DNA from: a virus
Length of the DNA stretch: 43,441 nucleotides
IMG/VR virus record: IMGVR_UViG_3300027906_000039
Location: 1 to 43,441 of that record
Strand: one strand, 5' to 3'
A model generated the notes under the pieces. It did not search any database. It was not told where the DNA came from and was given only the letters and a program-made list of their open reading frames with translations. The translations under genes and the position numbers were made by a program. Of the stretch, positions 5,917 through 13,098 are shown piece by piece (within the stretch, counting starts at the first letter, position 1; every line of letters starts with the position of its first letter).

Positions 5917-6877
5917 GAAACTTCTAGGACTTACCCTGCTTATAGGGTTAATACAGGGATGTGCATCTATTGTTCCTCCTGGAGGATTAGATGCAACAAA
6001 TTGTGTAGATAAATTTGCATGTGTAGAAGAACCAGAAGTAGTTCAAATGCCTACACATAAAGAATTAAAGAATTTACCCTCACCAGAAAAACCAGTTATT
6101 GTAGCCGTATACAAATATATGGATAAGACTGGTCAAAGAAAGCAAAAAGGAAATGCAGCTATGTTTAGTACCGCCGTTTCTCAAGGTGGTGAAACAATGC
6201 TGATCGATGCATTGAAAAGTGCTGGTGATGGTACGTGGTTTAGAGTAGTAGAAAGAGTAGGATTAGATCATCTAACAAGAGAACGTCAAATCGTACGAAC
6301 TACTAGAGAGCAGTATAATACAGAGGGGAAAGATGATACAGGTCTTGCCCCACTACTATTTGCTGGAATTATTCTTGAAGGAGGTATCATAGGATTTGAT
6401 ACTAATATTGAGACAGGAGGTGTGGGAGCTAGAACTCTAGGTATAGGTTATTCGCAACAATACCGAAGAGATATAGTTACTGTTTCCCTCCGAGCTGTTA
6501 GCACATTGACAGGTGAAATTTTATTAAATGTGCAAGCGTCAAAAACCATTTTGTCGATCGCTGATGGTTATGACGTATTTAAGTTCGTTGATATGGACAC
6601 TCAACTTGTAGAAATAGAAGATGGGATGACAGAGAACGAATCGGTGACAAGGTCGCTAAGATCAACAATCGAAGCGGCAGTGTTGGAATTAATATACCAG
6701 GGGGATGAACGAGGTTTTTGGGAAATTAATTGGCCAGTAGAAAAGATAATAGAAAGCAAAGTTGAAGAAATTATGGACGAAGCTGAAATTATCTATAGTG
6801 TACCGGTCGAGGATAATCCTGATGATTTACCTATTGAAGTTCCTACTCCTGATAATTTAGAGGAAATAAGAGGATGA
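5909..6877 (+). CDS. csgG: CsgG-like curli secretion channel lipoprotein
   Basis: CsgG forms a nonameric outer-membrane channel that exports unfolded curli subunits. The 322-residue product from ATG 5909 (GTG 5906 is alternative) has a lipoprotein signal ending in LIQGC (Cys18). It then follows E. coli CsgG closely: KNLPSPEKPVIVAVYKYMD, FSTAVSQGG, GGIIGFDTNIETGGVGAR, STLTGEILLNVQASKTILS and the C-terminal RGFWEI. In the constriction loop the E. coli Phe56 is retained (MFSTAV), whereas the positions of Tyr51 and Asn55 appear to be Gly and Met, which would change pore gating. An acidic, Pro-rich tail of about 40 residues extends past the bacterial protein. It overlaps csgF and the curlin-like gene. 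Confidence 0.93.
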   Translation: MVKKLLGLTLLIGLIQGCASIVPPGGLDATNCVDKFACVEEPEVVQMPTHKELKNLPSPEKPVIVAVYKYMDKTGQRKQKGNAAMFSTAVSQGGETMLIDALKSAGDGTWFRVVERVGLDHLTRERQIVRTTREQYNTEGKDDTGLAPLLFAGIILEGGIIGFDTNIETGGVGARTLGIGYSQQYRRDIVTVSLRAVSTLTGEILLNVQASKTILSIADGYDVFKFVDMDTQLVEIEDGMTENESVTRSLRSTIEAAVLELIYQGDERGFWEINWPVEKIIESKVEEIMDEAEIIYSVPVEDNPDDLPIEVPTPDNLEEIRG

Positions 6878-7602
6878 ATATTTTAAAAAGATATATCGCA
6901 TTCAGTCTTTTATTATGCCCGTTAGTTGTGTTCGGTGGAGCAAACGATAATGAGATCGTGCTTGACCAATCCGGTGATACACTTAAATTATACGTAGACC
7001 AAATTGGTTACGGTAATAAGATTTGTGGAACTATTTCAAGTGGTGCTTGTGCAACACCTTGGACTTTAACCGGTAATACCGTCACAATGGATATAGATAT
7101 GATCGGCAACTTAAACCAAGTCTTTGGTCCAACTCTATTTGATAGTACTGACGTTGATTTAAAAATGACAGGTAATTCAAATATATGGGATTGGAACGTA
7201 GGTTACGGTGGTAGTGCTGATTCATCTGTTCTAGATGTAGAGATGACCGGATCTTCAAATACTTTCGATATAGACTGGGGTTATTCAGCTTCAGCCGAAA
7301 GATTGGATTTTGATTTAGATATAACCGGTGGATCTAATGTTTGGAATATCGATATAAACTCTGACGATGTTACTTGGAACGTAGATGTTATAGGAAGTTC
7401 AAATAACTTCTTAACTGCACAATCTGACGGTGGTGATCACGAGATTACTATGGAATGGATTGGAAGTAACGGAGACATTGATATTATTCAAAGTAGCGGT
7501 ACATGCCCAACAGGTATAACTGGTTGCTTTGGAGTAATCGATGCGGATTTTGATTCAGAAAATGCAATTGTCGACATTAAGCAAAAAGATACTGGCGACT
7601 AG
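6874..7602 (+). CDS. Curlin-like secreted repeat protein 1
   Basis: This is a probable substrate of the CsgG channel. The 242-residue product has a signal peptide (residues 1 to about 21) and a repetitive body. About six repeats of 20-24 residues (roughly 69-197) share the pattern M/I-x-G-x-SN-x-(W/F)-x-(I/V)-D, for example KMTGNSNIWDWN, EMTGSSNTFDID and DVIGSSNNFLTA. The N-terminal stretch (LDQSG ... VDQIGYGNKI) is closer to true curlin repeats with Gln and Asn at the ladder positions. Repeats are rich in Asp, Asn, Gly and Ser and predicted to form a beta-solenoid or amyloid. It overlaps csgG by 4 bases. Minor or major fibre subunit cannot be distinguished. Confidence 0.75.
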   Translation: MNILKRYIAFSLLLCPLVVFGGANDNEIVLDQSGDTLKLYVDQIGYGNKICGTISSGACATPWTLTGNTVTMDIDMIGNLNQVFGPTLFDSTDVDLKMTGNSNIWDWNVGYGGSADSSVLDVEMTGSSNTFDIDWGYSASAERLDFDLDITGGSNVWNIDINSDDVTWNVDVIGSSNNFLTAQSDGGDHEITMEWIGSNGDIDIIQSSGTCPTGITGCFGVIDADFDSENAIVDIKQKDTGD

Positions 7603-8704
7603 TCTAGTATTTAGTTCTATTGCTTTTGCCGACGATATTGGCGATATAACAGAACACAAGGGCAGTGGTGGAATCACTCGCGAAGGTGAGAGTTTCATCA
7701 CTGAACTTGGATTAGGTGTTCAGCAACTGGATGCTATTGAAACGGCCAAAGGTCGTATTAAATTAACTTTTAGAGATGATACGGTATTAAGATTAGTAGA
7801 ACATACAGAAGTTGTACTAACTAAATATTATTTCGATCCAAATAATACTCAGAACAATTCTCTTGCTATGAATTTTGTATCTGGGACAGCAAGATTTGCT
7901 ACAGGTGGATTAGGCTTAGTACCGAAAGAAAATATTGTTATAACAACCCCAACAGCTACTATTGCAGTTAGGGGAACAGATTTTACTACTACTGTGGATG
8001 AATTAGGTCGAAGTTTAGTTATACTTCTTCCAGAAACAGAATGTACTATAGATGGAGATTGCTCTCCTTCTGGTGCAATCACAGTAACAAATGAAGGTGG
8101 TACGGTATCGTTAACCGAAGCATACCAAGCAACAATGGTATCAAGCTTTGATAAAATACCTACACAACCAGTTACATTAGATAATATAAATTTAAATATG
8201 ATAGACAATATGTTTATCGTAGCACCACCTCAAGAAATTAAAGAGGCGGTGGAAGAAGAAAGTTCTACTTCAGATACTTCTACTTCTTTATTAGATTTTA
8301 CTGAACTCGATCAGGATTTATTAAAAGAAGAATGGGAAGAAGAAGATCTAGAGTATACTGAACTTGATATGGATCTATTAGATGTAGATTTTTTACAAGA
8401 TGTTTTAGTTACAATTGAAGAAGTAAATATATTAAAACGTAGTACAGCAGCAGCTGAACGTGGTTCAGGTTCTGCAAATATAATCGGTACCTCATTAGGT
8501 TTCGATAAAGATACACAATATAATACCATTATAGATCAAGGTATGGGTCAAATATGGTTTTATAGAGAAGTAAATGGTATTATCAGTGTAAGAATACCTA
8601 TAGATAGTAATACAACATTGAGGAGCGAAAATGAAGGTAAAGAAAACCTTATTACTGTTGGCGATGGTCAGTCTATCGTTATCATCATACGTCAAGGCGG
8701 GTGA
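7562..8704 (+). CDS. FecR-domain secreted protein
   Basis: FecR-type domains are periplasmic or surface beta domains, often found next to signalling proteins. From ATG 7562 (alternative ATG 7541) the 380-residue product has a signal peptide ending AFA and then a FecR domain at about 53-190, with QLDAIETAKGRIKLTF, TVLRLVE, FVSGTARFATG and ITTPTATIAVRGTDF. Its middle section (about 230-300) is a very acidic Asp/Glu/Leu repeat (LDFTELDQDLL, YTELDMDLLDVDFL). The C-terminus returns to beta structure. Its start lies inside the curlin-like gene, and its last 74 bases are also the start of the next curlin-like gene. FecR proteins are known as genomic neighbours of CHASE2 cyclases, as here. Confidence 0.82.
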   Translation: MQLSTLSKKILATSLVFSSIAFADDIGDITEHKGSGGITREGESFITELGLGVQQLDAIETAKGRIKLTFRDDTVLRLVEHTEVVLTKYYFDPNNTQNNSLAMNFVSGTARFATGGLGLVPKENIVITTPTATIAVRGTDFTTTVDELGRSLVILLPETECTIDGDCSPSGAITVTNEGGTVSLTEAYQATMVSSFDKIPTQPVTLDNINLNMIDNMFIVAPPQEIKEAVEEESSTSDTSTSLLDFTELDQDLLKEEWEEEDLEYTELDMDLLDVDFLQDVLVTIEEVNILKRSTAAAERGSGSANIIGTSLGFDKDTQYNTIIDQGMGQIWFYREVNGIISVRIPIDSNTTLRSENEGKENLITVGDGQSIVIIIRQGG

Positions 8705-9443
8705 TGAACATAATCATATTGAAATAGCTCAAGTTGGGTCTTCAGATAATTTCGATCTGGGGATTGAACAAATAGGCTATGAGAATCATATTAGATTTTC
8801 TTTTAGCCACAATAATAATACTGTAAATCTTTTACAACTTGGAAATAAAAACTATATAGGATATACCGATGCATGGGGATCTGGTTATAGTTGGGGTGGA
8901 GATTTAGATGGATTAGATAATGAAATAGATATTCGTCAAAAATGTTCTAAGACCTCTTGCAATGCTAATGATTTTCAATTCCATATCTTGGGTGATGATA
9001 ATACAGTTAAATTTGGGCAAGGATATTCTCTTAATGATAGTACAACCCCAACATGGAGTTATGATGGTAATGAACCAGGTGGAAACTTTGTTAGATTAGA
9101 TATACATGGCGATGATAATACATTTACTGGAAGCCAAAAGATGGATACGAGTACTATATCACATTCTATAACTGCAAATATATACACAGATAATAATGAT
9201 GTATATGTAAGACAGGCACAAAATGGAAACAAAACATTTACTCTTACAATTAGAAATTCAGATGGTAATGATGTATTTGTTAATCAAAGAGATAACGGAG
9301 CTCACACAGCAACGGTATCATTATTAGGATCACAACCAACAGATTTAATGTTACTCCAAAAAGGAAATACTACACAATCATATAGTTTAACTCAGAATTG
9401 TGTAACAGTTGGTGGATGTTCAATTAGCGTAACTCAAGAATAA
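8631..9443 (+). CDS. Curlin-like secreted repeat protein 2
   Basis: The 270-residue product has a signal peptide (MKVKKTLLLLAMVSLSL, cleavage near VKA-GD) and curlin-like repeats: EIAQVGSSDNFDLGIEQIG, NLLQLGNKNYIG, VRQAQNGNKTFTLTI, VNQRDNGAHTATVSLLG and LLQKGNTTQSYSLTQN. Gln and Asn sit at regular ladder positions, closer to bacterial CsgA/CsgB than protein 1. One Cys pair lies at about 105-110 and another at the C-terminus. The first 25 codons overlap the FecR gene in another frame, an unusually long overlap. It ends TAATG into a microprotein. It probably leaves the cell through CsgG, and may nucleate or form surface fibres; this is inferred from context. Confidence 0.78.
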   Translation: MKVKKTLLLLAMVSLSLSSYVKAGDEHNHIEIAQVGSSDNFDLGIEQIGYENHIRFSFSHNNNTVNLLQLGNKNYIGYTDAWGSGYSWGGDLDGLDNEIDIRQKCSKTSCNANDFQFHILGDDNTVKFGQGYSLNDSTTPTWSYDGNEPGGNFVRLDIHGDDNTFTGSQKMDTSTISHSITANIYTDNNDVYVRQAQNGNKTFTLTIRNSDGNDVFVNQRDNGAHTATVSLLGSQPTDLMLLQKGNTTQSYSLTQNCVTVGGCSISVTQE

Positions 9444-9505
9444 TGTTAAGTAAAGAATATTTCGATTATATTGGTTCATGGTTAAGGTGGTATTATAATG
9501 TCTAA
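9443..9505 (+). CDS. Possible 20-residue aromatic microprotein
   Basis: ATG 9443 overlaps the preceding stop as TAATG, and the TAA at 9503-9505 lies just inside the next gene (ATG 9498). The product is 20 residues with unusually many aromatic residues (KEYFDYIGSWLRWYYNV), likely an amphipathic membrane-surface helix. It may be a genuine peptide, or simply a coupling frame that carries ribosomes from the curlin-like gene to the next one. No family is recognised. Confidence 0.35.
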   Translation: MLSKEYFDYIGSWLRWYYNV

Positions 9506-9662
9506 TTGGATTTTTAATAAGCTTGCTCCTTATGCTATAAGATTTAGAGAATGGTCTAAAGGAAAAACCTGGGTTCAAATACCTTTATGGATTTTGATAT
9601 TATGGATGTTAGGTTTTGCAAATCCTTATTGGTGTGTTTATCCTGTTTGCTGGATAGTATGA
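9498..9662 (+). CDS. 54-residue Trp-rich membrane protein before the cyclase
   Basis: ATG 9498 overlaps the microprotein upstream, and its TGA overlaps the cyclase ATG (ATGA, 4 bases), so it is likely coupled to the cyclase. It has a basic N-terminal amphipathic segment (YAIRFREWSKGK) and one hydrophobic helix (IPLWILILWMLGFA, about 28-42), ending in a Cys/Trp/Tyr-rich tail (PYWCVYPVCWIV). Probably a single-pass inner-membrane protein. I do not recognise a family; its position suggests a role with the cyclase or export machinery. Confidence 0.55.
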   Translation: MSNWIFNKLAPYAIRFREWSKGKTWVQIPLWILILWMLGFANPYWCVYPVCWIV

Positions 9663-11545
9663 AATATTTAACTTCAATCGGAGCTTGTTTAGCTTTATTA
9701 ACTTTACTTATCGGTATAAGGGTTATTGATCCAGAACCAGTAGAAAGAGTTAGATTAATCTCTTTCGATTCTAAAATAAATTCCATTCCGGAAACACAAT
9801 CAGATCAATTAGTTTTACTTAATATAGGTGAAAAAGCTTTAGAGGTAAATGGTCAATGGCCGTGGCCGAGACAATACTTTGCCCAAATGATTTCTGATTT
9901 AAGAAATGCAAATGCTGGTATAATTGGTATCACTGTAATGTATCCTGAAGCGGATAGATTTGGTGGTGATGAAGTATTTACATCTTGGGTAAAAGGTAAT
10001 GGTATTGTATTATCTCAGGTTCCTTCCGCGCGAGGGCGCTCGGACGTGGCCCCGTACGTGGGTACGGCCGTGCTCGGGGAAGGTGATCCGTATGATTTTG
10101 CATATGAATATTCTAACTTAGTAACTAATATACCAGCCTTAGAAGAGGTTGCAGAAGGTGTAGGAATGGTAAACAGTACTGTTGAGGTGGATAATTTAGT
10201 TAGGAGAATGCCATTAATAACACAAGTTAATGATCAATTATATCCTTCTTTCCCAATGGAAGTAATAAGGGTATTACAACAAAAGATTTCTTATTCTATG
10301 AAAGTAAATGAATTAGGAATACAAGATTTAATGATACCACCATATGAACCTATTAAAACAGATACAACAGGTTCTATTTGGATAAATTTTTCAAACCAGT
10401 TTGAACAAATTGAGTATTCGGATCCTTTACCCAATCTGCAGGGAAAAACTGTAATTGTTGGTGTGACCGCAGAGGGGATTCAACCCATTCTTTCAACTCC
10501 TGCTGGTCCTGCATATCCTCATCAGATCCAAGCTTCTTCTCTTCAAACAATAATGAATGGTGATTCAATTTCTCGTCCTCTGATAGCTGATATCGTGGAA
10601 ATAGTTCTAGCTGCTCTTCTTGGGTTGGGAATAATTCTAGCTGTTTACTATCTCGATGTTTGGTTAGGTGCGATTGCTTTTGTAGGTTTTGCTGGCGGCG
10701 CCGTGCTCGCCTCGAATTTTGCATGGTCCGGTTCCTTTTTCTTAATCGATTGGACTTGGTCATTAGTAGTATCTATATTAGTTTTTGCCCAAGCATCATT
10801 TAATAACTTTTATGTACAATTTAAATTAAGACAACAGATTAAGAAACAATTTGGAACTTATGTATCACCAGATCTAGTAAAACAATTACAAAAGAATCCA
10901 GGATTATTAAAGTTAGGAGGAGAAAGAAAAGAAATGACTTTCCTCTTTATGGATATATGTGGATTTACTCCAATATCAGAACACTATAAAAATAATGATG
11001 ACCCAGAAGGATTAGTAGATTTAGTTAATGAATTCTTAGATAAAATGACTAAGATCATTCTTAAGAATGGAGGAACTATTGATAAGTATATGGGAGATTG
11101 CATAATGGCTTTTTGGAATGCTCCTTTATTCTGCCCAAACCATGCAGAGTTAGCAGTTAAATCAGCAATAGAAATAGAAGAGGAAATAAATGAACTTAAG
11201 AAGGTATATGAAGAACGTGGGTTACCTGATATTAATGTTGGCACCGGTATTAATACCGGAACTTGTATTGTGGGGAACATGGGTTCTGAAACCAGATTCG
11301 ATTATTCTGTTATTGGGGACGCAGTTAATTTGGCTGCCCGTTTAGAAGCTACTGCGGGAAGAGGAGAATATATTAATAAAAAGACTATTATGTCCAGAGC
11401 TACTATGGAACAATTACCAGCTGGTTACCTCTCCGAGGAGCTAGGAACGATACAAGTTAAAGGTAAAGAAGAGAAAATAAGGATATACTATCCATCTAAG
11501 ATAGATGAATATATGCCAAAAAGTCATATTGATATGAGAAAATAA
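9659..11545 (+). CDS. CHASE2-domain class III adenylate cyclase
   Basis: This membrane receptor should convert ATP to cAMP in response to an extracytoplasmic signal. The 628-residue product has an N-terminal membrane helix (5-22), a periplasmic CHASE2 sensor (about 30-305), three closely spaced helices (about 307-378) and a cytoplasmic class III cyclase domain (about 425-610). Metal-binding Asp432 (FMDICGF) and Asp480 (KYMGDC), adenine-selecting Lys476 and Asp548, and transition-state Asn557 and Arg561 (DAVNLAARLE) are all present, so it should be active on ATP. An in-frame ATG at 9587 would prefix the helix with extra residues inside the upstream gene. The CHASE2 region contains a very GC-rich patch (10027-10080). 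It is the last gene before a terminator. Confidence 0.9.
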   Translation: MKYLTSIGACLALLTLLIGIRVIDPEPVERVRLISFDSKINSIPETQSDQLVLLNIGEKALEVNGQWPWPRQYFAQMISDLRNANAGIIGITVMYPEADRFGGDEVFTSWVKGNGIVLSQVPSARGRSDVAPYVGTAVLGEGDPYDFAYEYSNLVTNIPALEEVAEGVGMVNSTVEVDNLVRRMPLITQVNDQLYPSFPMEVIRVLQQKISYSMKVNELGIQDLMIPPYEPIKTDTTGSIWINFSNQFEQIEYSDPLPNLQGKTVIVGVTAEGIQPILSTPAGPAYPHQIQASSLQTIMNGDSISRPLIADIVEIVLAALLGLGIILAVYYLDVWLGAIAFVGFAGGAVLASNFAWSGSFFLIDWTWSLVVSILVFAQASFNNFYVQFKLRQQIKKQFGTYVSPDLVKQLQKNPGLLKLGGERKEMTFLFMDICGFTPISEHYKNNDDPEGLVDLVNEFLDKMTKIILKNGGTIDKYMGDCIMAFWNAPLFCPNHAELAVKSAIEIEEEINELKKVYEERGLPDINVGTGINTGTCIVGNMGSETRFDYSVIGDAVNLAARLEATAGRGEYINKKTIMSRATMEQLPAGYLSEELGTIQVKGKEEKIRIYYPSKIDEYMPKSHIDMRK

Positions 11546-11565
11546 TCTAACTTTTTTGCATTTAG

Positions 11566-11588
11566 GGGGTTTACAAACCCCTTTTTTT
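11566..11588 (+). terminator. Intrinsic terminator of the curli/cyclase operon
   Basis: A GC-rich stem GGGGTT/AACCCC with a TACA loop is followed by seven T residues, 20 bases after the cyclase stop. The -35 box of the next promoter (11570-11575) lies within the hairpin, so termination and initiation signals are superimposed. Confidence 0.75.
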
Positions 11589-11598
11589 GTGGTATAAT
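11570..11598 (+). promoter_or_regulatory. Sigma70-type promoter, family copy 1
   Basis: TTTACA (11570-11575), 17-base spacer and TATAAT (11593-11598). The spacer ends in GTGG, as in two of the three other copies. It should be read by host RNA polymerase and drives the gene at 11632, which has an AAGGAG ribosome binding site. Confidence 0.8.
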
Positions 11599-11631
11599 GG
11601 TACCCATAAAATAAAATAATAAGGAGAAATT

Positions 11632-11811
11632 ATGGAATTTATCGAACTAGAGCACATCGCGACAAGGATACCTGAGCGTGTGGAAATAGATCCTAAGGTA
11701 ATTAATACCGAGGAAAAAGCATTTAGACATTTAGATAAAGTTATGCCTGAATGGGAATTAGATTTCTTCTTCGAAGGAATAACAAAAGGAGTAAATAATG
11801 GCAGCAATTAA
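11632..11811 (+). CDS. 59-residue hypothetical early protein
   Basis: ATG 11632 is preceded by a strong ribosome binding site (AAGGAG) and a sigma70-type promoter. The product is an acidic 59-residue protein (MEFIELEHIATRIPERVEID, then WELDFFFEGITKG) with no membrane helix or known motif. Early phage proteins of this size often bind host enzymes, but nothing here identifies a target. The last 14 bases overlap the next gene. Confidence 0.65.
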   Translation: MEFIELEHIATRIPERVEIDPKVINTEEKAFRHLDKVMPEWELDFFFEGITKGVNNGSN

Positions 11812-12034
11812 AGTTATGGAAAAACAATCCGATTTAAATAACTCTATTTTAGAGGTATTAGATAAAGTGATTGATAAAGTTAACCAATTAGATGATAAAC
11901 TAGATATGCTAGAAAGCAGAATTAGTGAAGTTAATGGTGATACTTCTGGATTAAGTTCTGAGATAAGTGGTTTAGAAAGCTCGATTTCATCAATAGAATC
12001 CAGTGTAAGTTCAATTGAATCACAAATATCGTAA
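11798..12034 (+). CDS. Small coiled-coil protein
   Basis: The 78-residue product is nearly all coiled coil, with heptads such as VLDKVIDKVNQLDDKLDMLE, followed by a Ser/Ile repeat tail (SGLESSISSIESSVSSIESQ) whose seven-residue units recur about three times. It probably forms a helical bundle. A GGAG site precedes the start at 11788-11791. No family is recognised; function unknown. Confidence 0.65.
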   Translation: MAAIKVMEKQSDLNNSILEVLDKVIDKVNQLDDKLDMLESRISEVNGDTSGLSSEISGLESSISSIESSVSSIESQIS

Positions 12035-12067
12035 CGAAAAGTTCACGAGATTGTGACGAAAAAGGGG

Positions 12068-12096
12068 TTTACAAGTCCCCTAAAATACGGTATAAT
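12068..12096 (+). promoter_or_regulatory. Sigma70-type promoter, family copy 2
   Basis: TTTACA (12068-12073), 17-base spacer, TATAAT (12091-12096). The -35 box lies within an AGGGG...CCCCT inverted repeat that may act as a weak terminator for the upstream gene. It drives the 12129-13448 cluster. Confidence 0.8.
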
Positions 12097-12128
12097 GATC
12101 GTATATATTTAAAAAATAAGGAGTTTAA

Positions 12129-12623
12129 ATGCAAAAACTAGTAATATCAACCCAATACCGCGAGAACTATGCGGCTCATAACGAGGACTATAACCACGGT
12201 GTGGATCAACCACATTGGAAATTTAAAGGTGGTACTACTTACGTAGTTCCTAACTTTAAGGACTTTAATAATGTCCAGGATGTAGTTGCAAAACTTACTG
12301 ATCTTATTACTTACTCTAATCCAGGTTCGGAAGAGTATATCTTAGATTTTGAGATTGTAGAACAATCCGCTAAGGTTTGCGAATCTTGGGAAACACCTAT
12401 CCAAGTTTCACAAGATGGTGACAAATTTGTTGCTCTTAAGGTTATTGATAACCGTGAAGATGGTTGGATGAAATCTGAGATCTTAGAAAAAACTGAGGCT
12501 TGGACTATGATGCCAGAAGGCGAAAGAAAGGGTTATTCAGATTCTTTCTTAATGGAAGATGGAGACATCGTTGAAGGCCCAGCTGGTCTCAAAGAATGGT
12601 TTAATGCTAAGGAGGCAGCGTAA
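12129..12623 (+). CDS. Conserved phage protein, early cluster
   Basis: The 164-residue protein begins MQKLVISTQYRENYAAHN, followed by HWKFKGGTTYVVPNF; the same opening is found in conserved hypothetical proteins of several large phages. It is acidic, soluble, with no membrane helix and one Cys, and no recognisable active site. The start has a GGAG ribosome binding site 9 bases upstream, and it lies first in a promoter-headed cluster of four overlapping genes. Function unknown; early expression is likely. Confidence 0.75.
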   Translation: MQKLVISTQYRENYAAHNEDYNHGVDQPHWKFKGGTTYVVPNFKDFNNVQDVVAKLTDLITYSNPGSEEYILDFEIVEQSAKVCESWETPIQVSQDGDKFVALKVIDNREDGWMKSEILEKTEAWTMMPEGERKGYSDSFLMEDGDIVEGPAGLKEWFNAKEAA

Positions 12624-12886
12624 TGAGAAGTTCACAAAATTATATAATGACTGCACACGCTGAATGTGCAGGTGATATGCTCGAATTAGAGAATATCAGA
12701 AAAGTGGTAAAGATTATGAATAAATCTAATCCTTACAAAAAATTCTATGTTAAATGCCAAGGTCGAGGACCTAGAACTAATCCTTCTATCCTAGATGGAA
12801 GAGGGTTTAGAGGATATGATTCTTTCCTTCCACTTAGACATGCAACCCATATGGATGTATACATTTATGAGAAATATCAATGGTAA
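12623..12886 (+). CDS. Small hypothetical phage protein
   Basis: The 87-residue product starts at an ATG overlapping the previous stop (TAATG) with GGAGGC upstream. It is basic, with a YKKFYVKCQGRGPRTNP block and a Gly/Arg-rich RGFRGYDSFLPLRHA section. Related small proteins occur in large phages without known function. No membrane helix. It is likely co-translated with its neighbours in the early cluster. Confidence 0.65.
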   Translation: MRSSQNYIMTAHAECAGDMLELENIRKVVKIMNKSNPYKKFYVKCQGRGPRTNPSILDGRGFRGYDSFLPLRHATHMDVYIYEKYQW

Positions 12887-13098
12887 ATGGAATTAAACTT
12901 ACTCATATTGCAACAGGTTATCCTGAAGAGATCCATTTAAACACGAAAGAAATGCAATTAGCCTTAGACAATACTAACATTAATAAGTCATGGGAAATGC
13001 TCTGTACGAGCGTATACGTGCGTCTAGGGATAGGTATAGAAGGTAACTATGAGTTAGAAAGCATAGTGGTAAATGGTAAAGAGAGGCCGTTACATTGA
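12880..13098 (+). CDS. Small hypothetical phage protein
   Basis: The 72-residue product starts 7 bases inside the preceding gene. It is predicted to be mixed alpha/beta (GIKLTHIATGYPEEIHL, YVRLGIGIEGNYELESIVV). No motif or family is recognised. The stop overlaps the TTG start of the metallopeptidase-like gene (TTGA), so the two are probably coupled. Confidence 0.6.
   Translation: MVNGIKLTHIATGYPEEIHLNTKEMQLALDNTNINKSWEMLCTSVYVRLGIGIEGNYELESIVVNGKERPLH

Noticed and set aside
8188-8195. TATAAATT-like box inside the FecR gene as a late promoter
   Set aside because: One mismatch at the conserved last base, in the middle of a gene and far from any start codon.
7849-8208. 119-codon minus-strand frame opposite the FecR gene
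   Set aside because: The plus strand has a clear signal peptide and FecR domain; no start signal is visible on the minus strand.
10374-10763. 129-codon minus-strand frame, Arg/Gln-rich, inside the cyclase gene
   Set aside because: It is antisense to the CHASE2/membrane region of a well-supported enzyme, has no ribosome binding site or promoter, and its composition is what the complement of hydrophobic codons gives.
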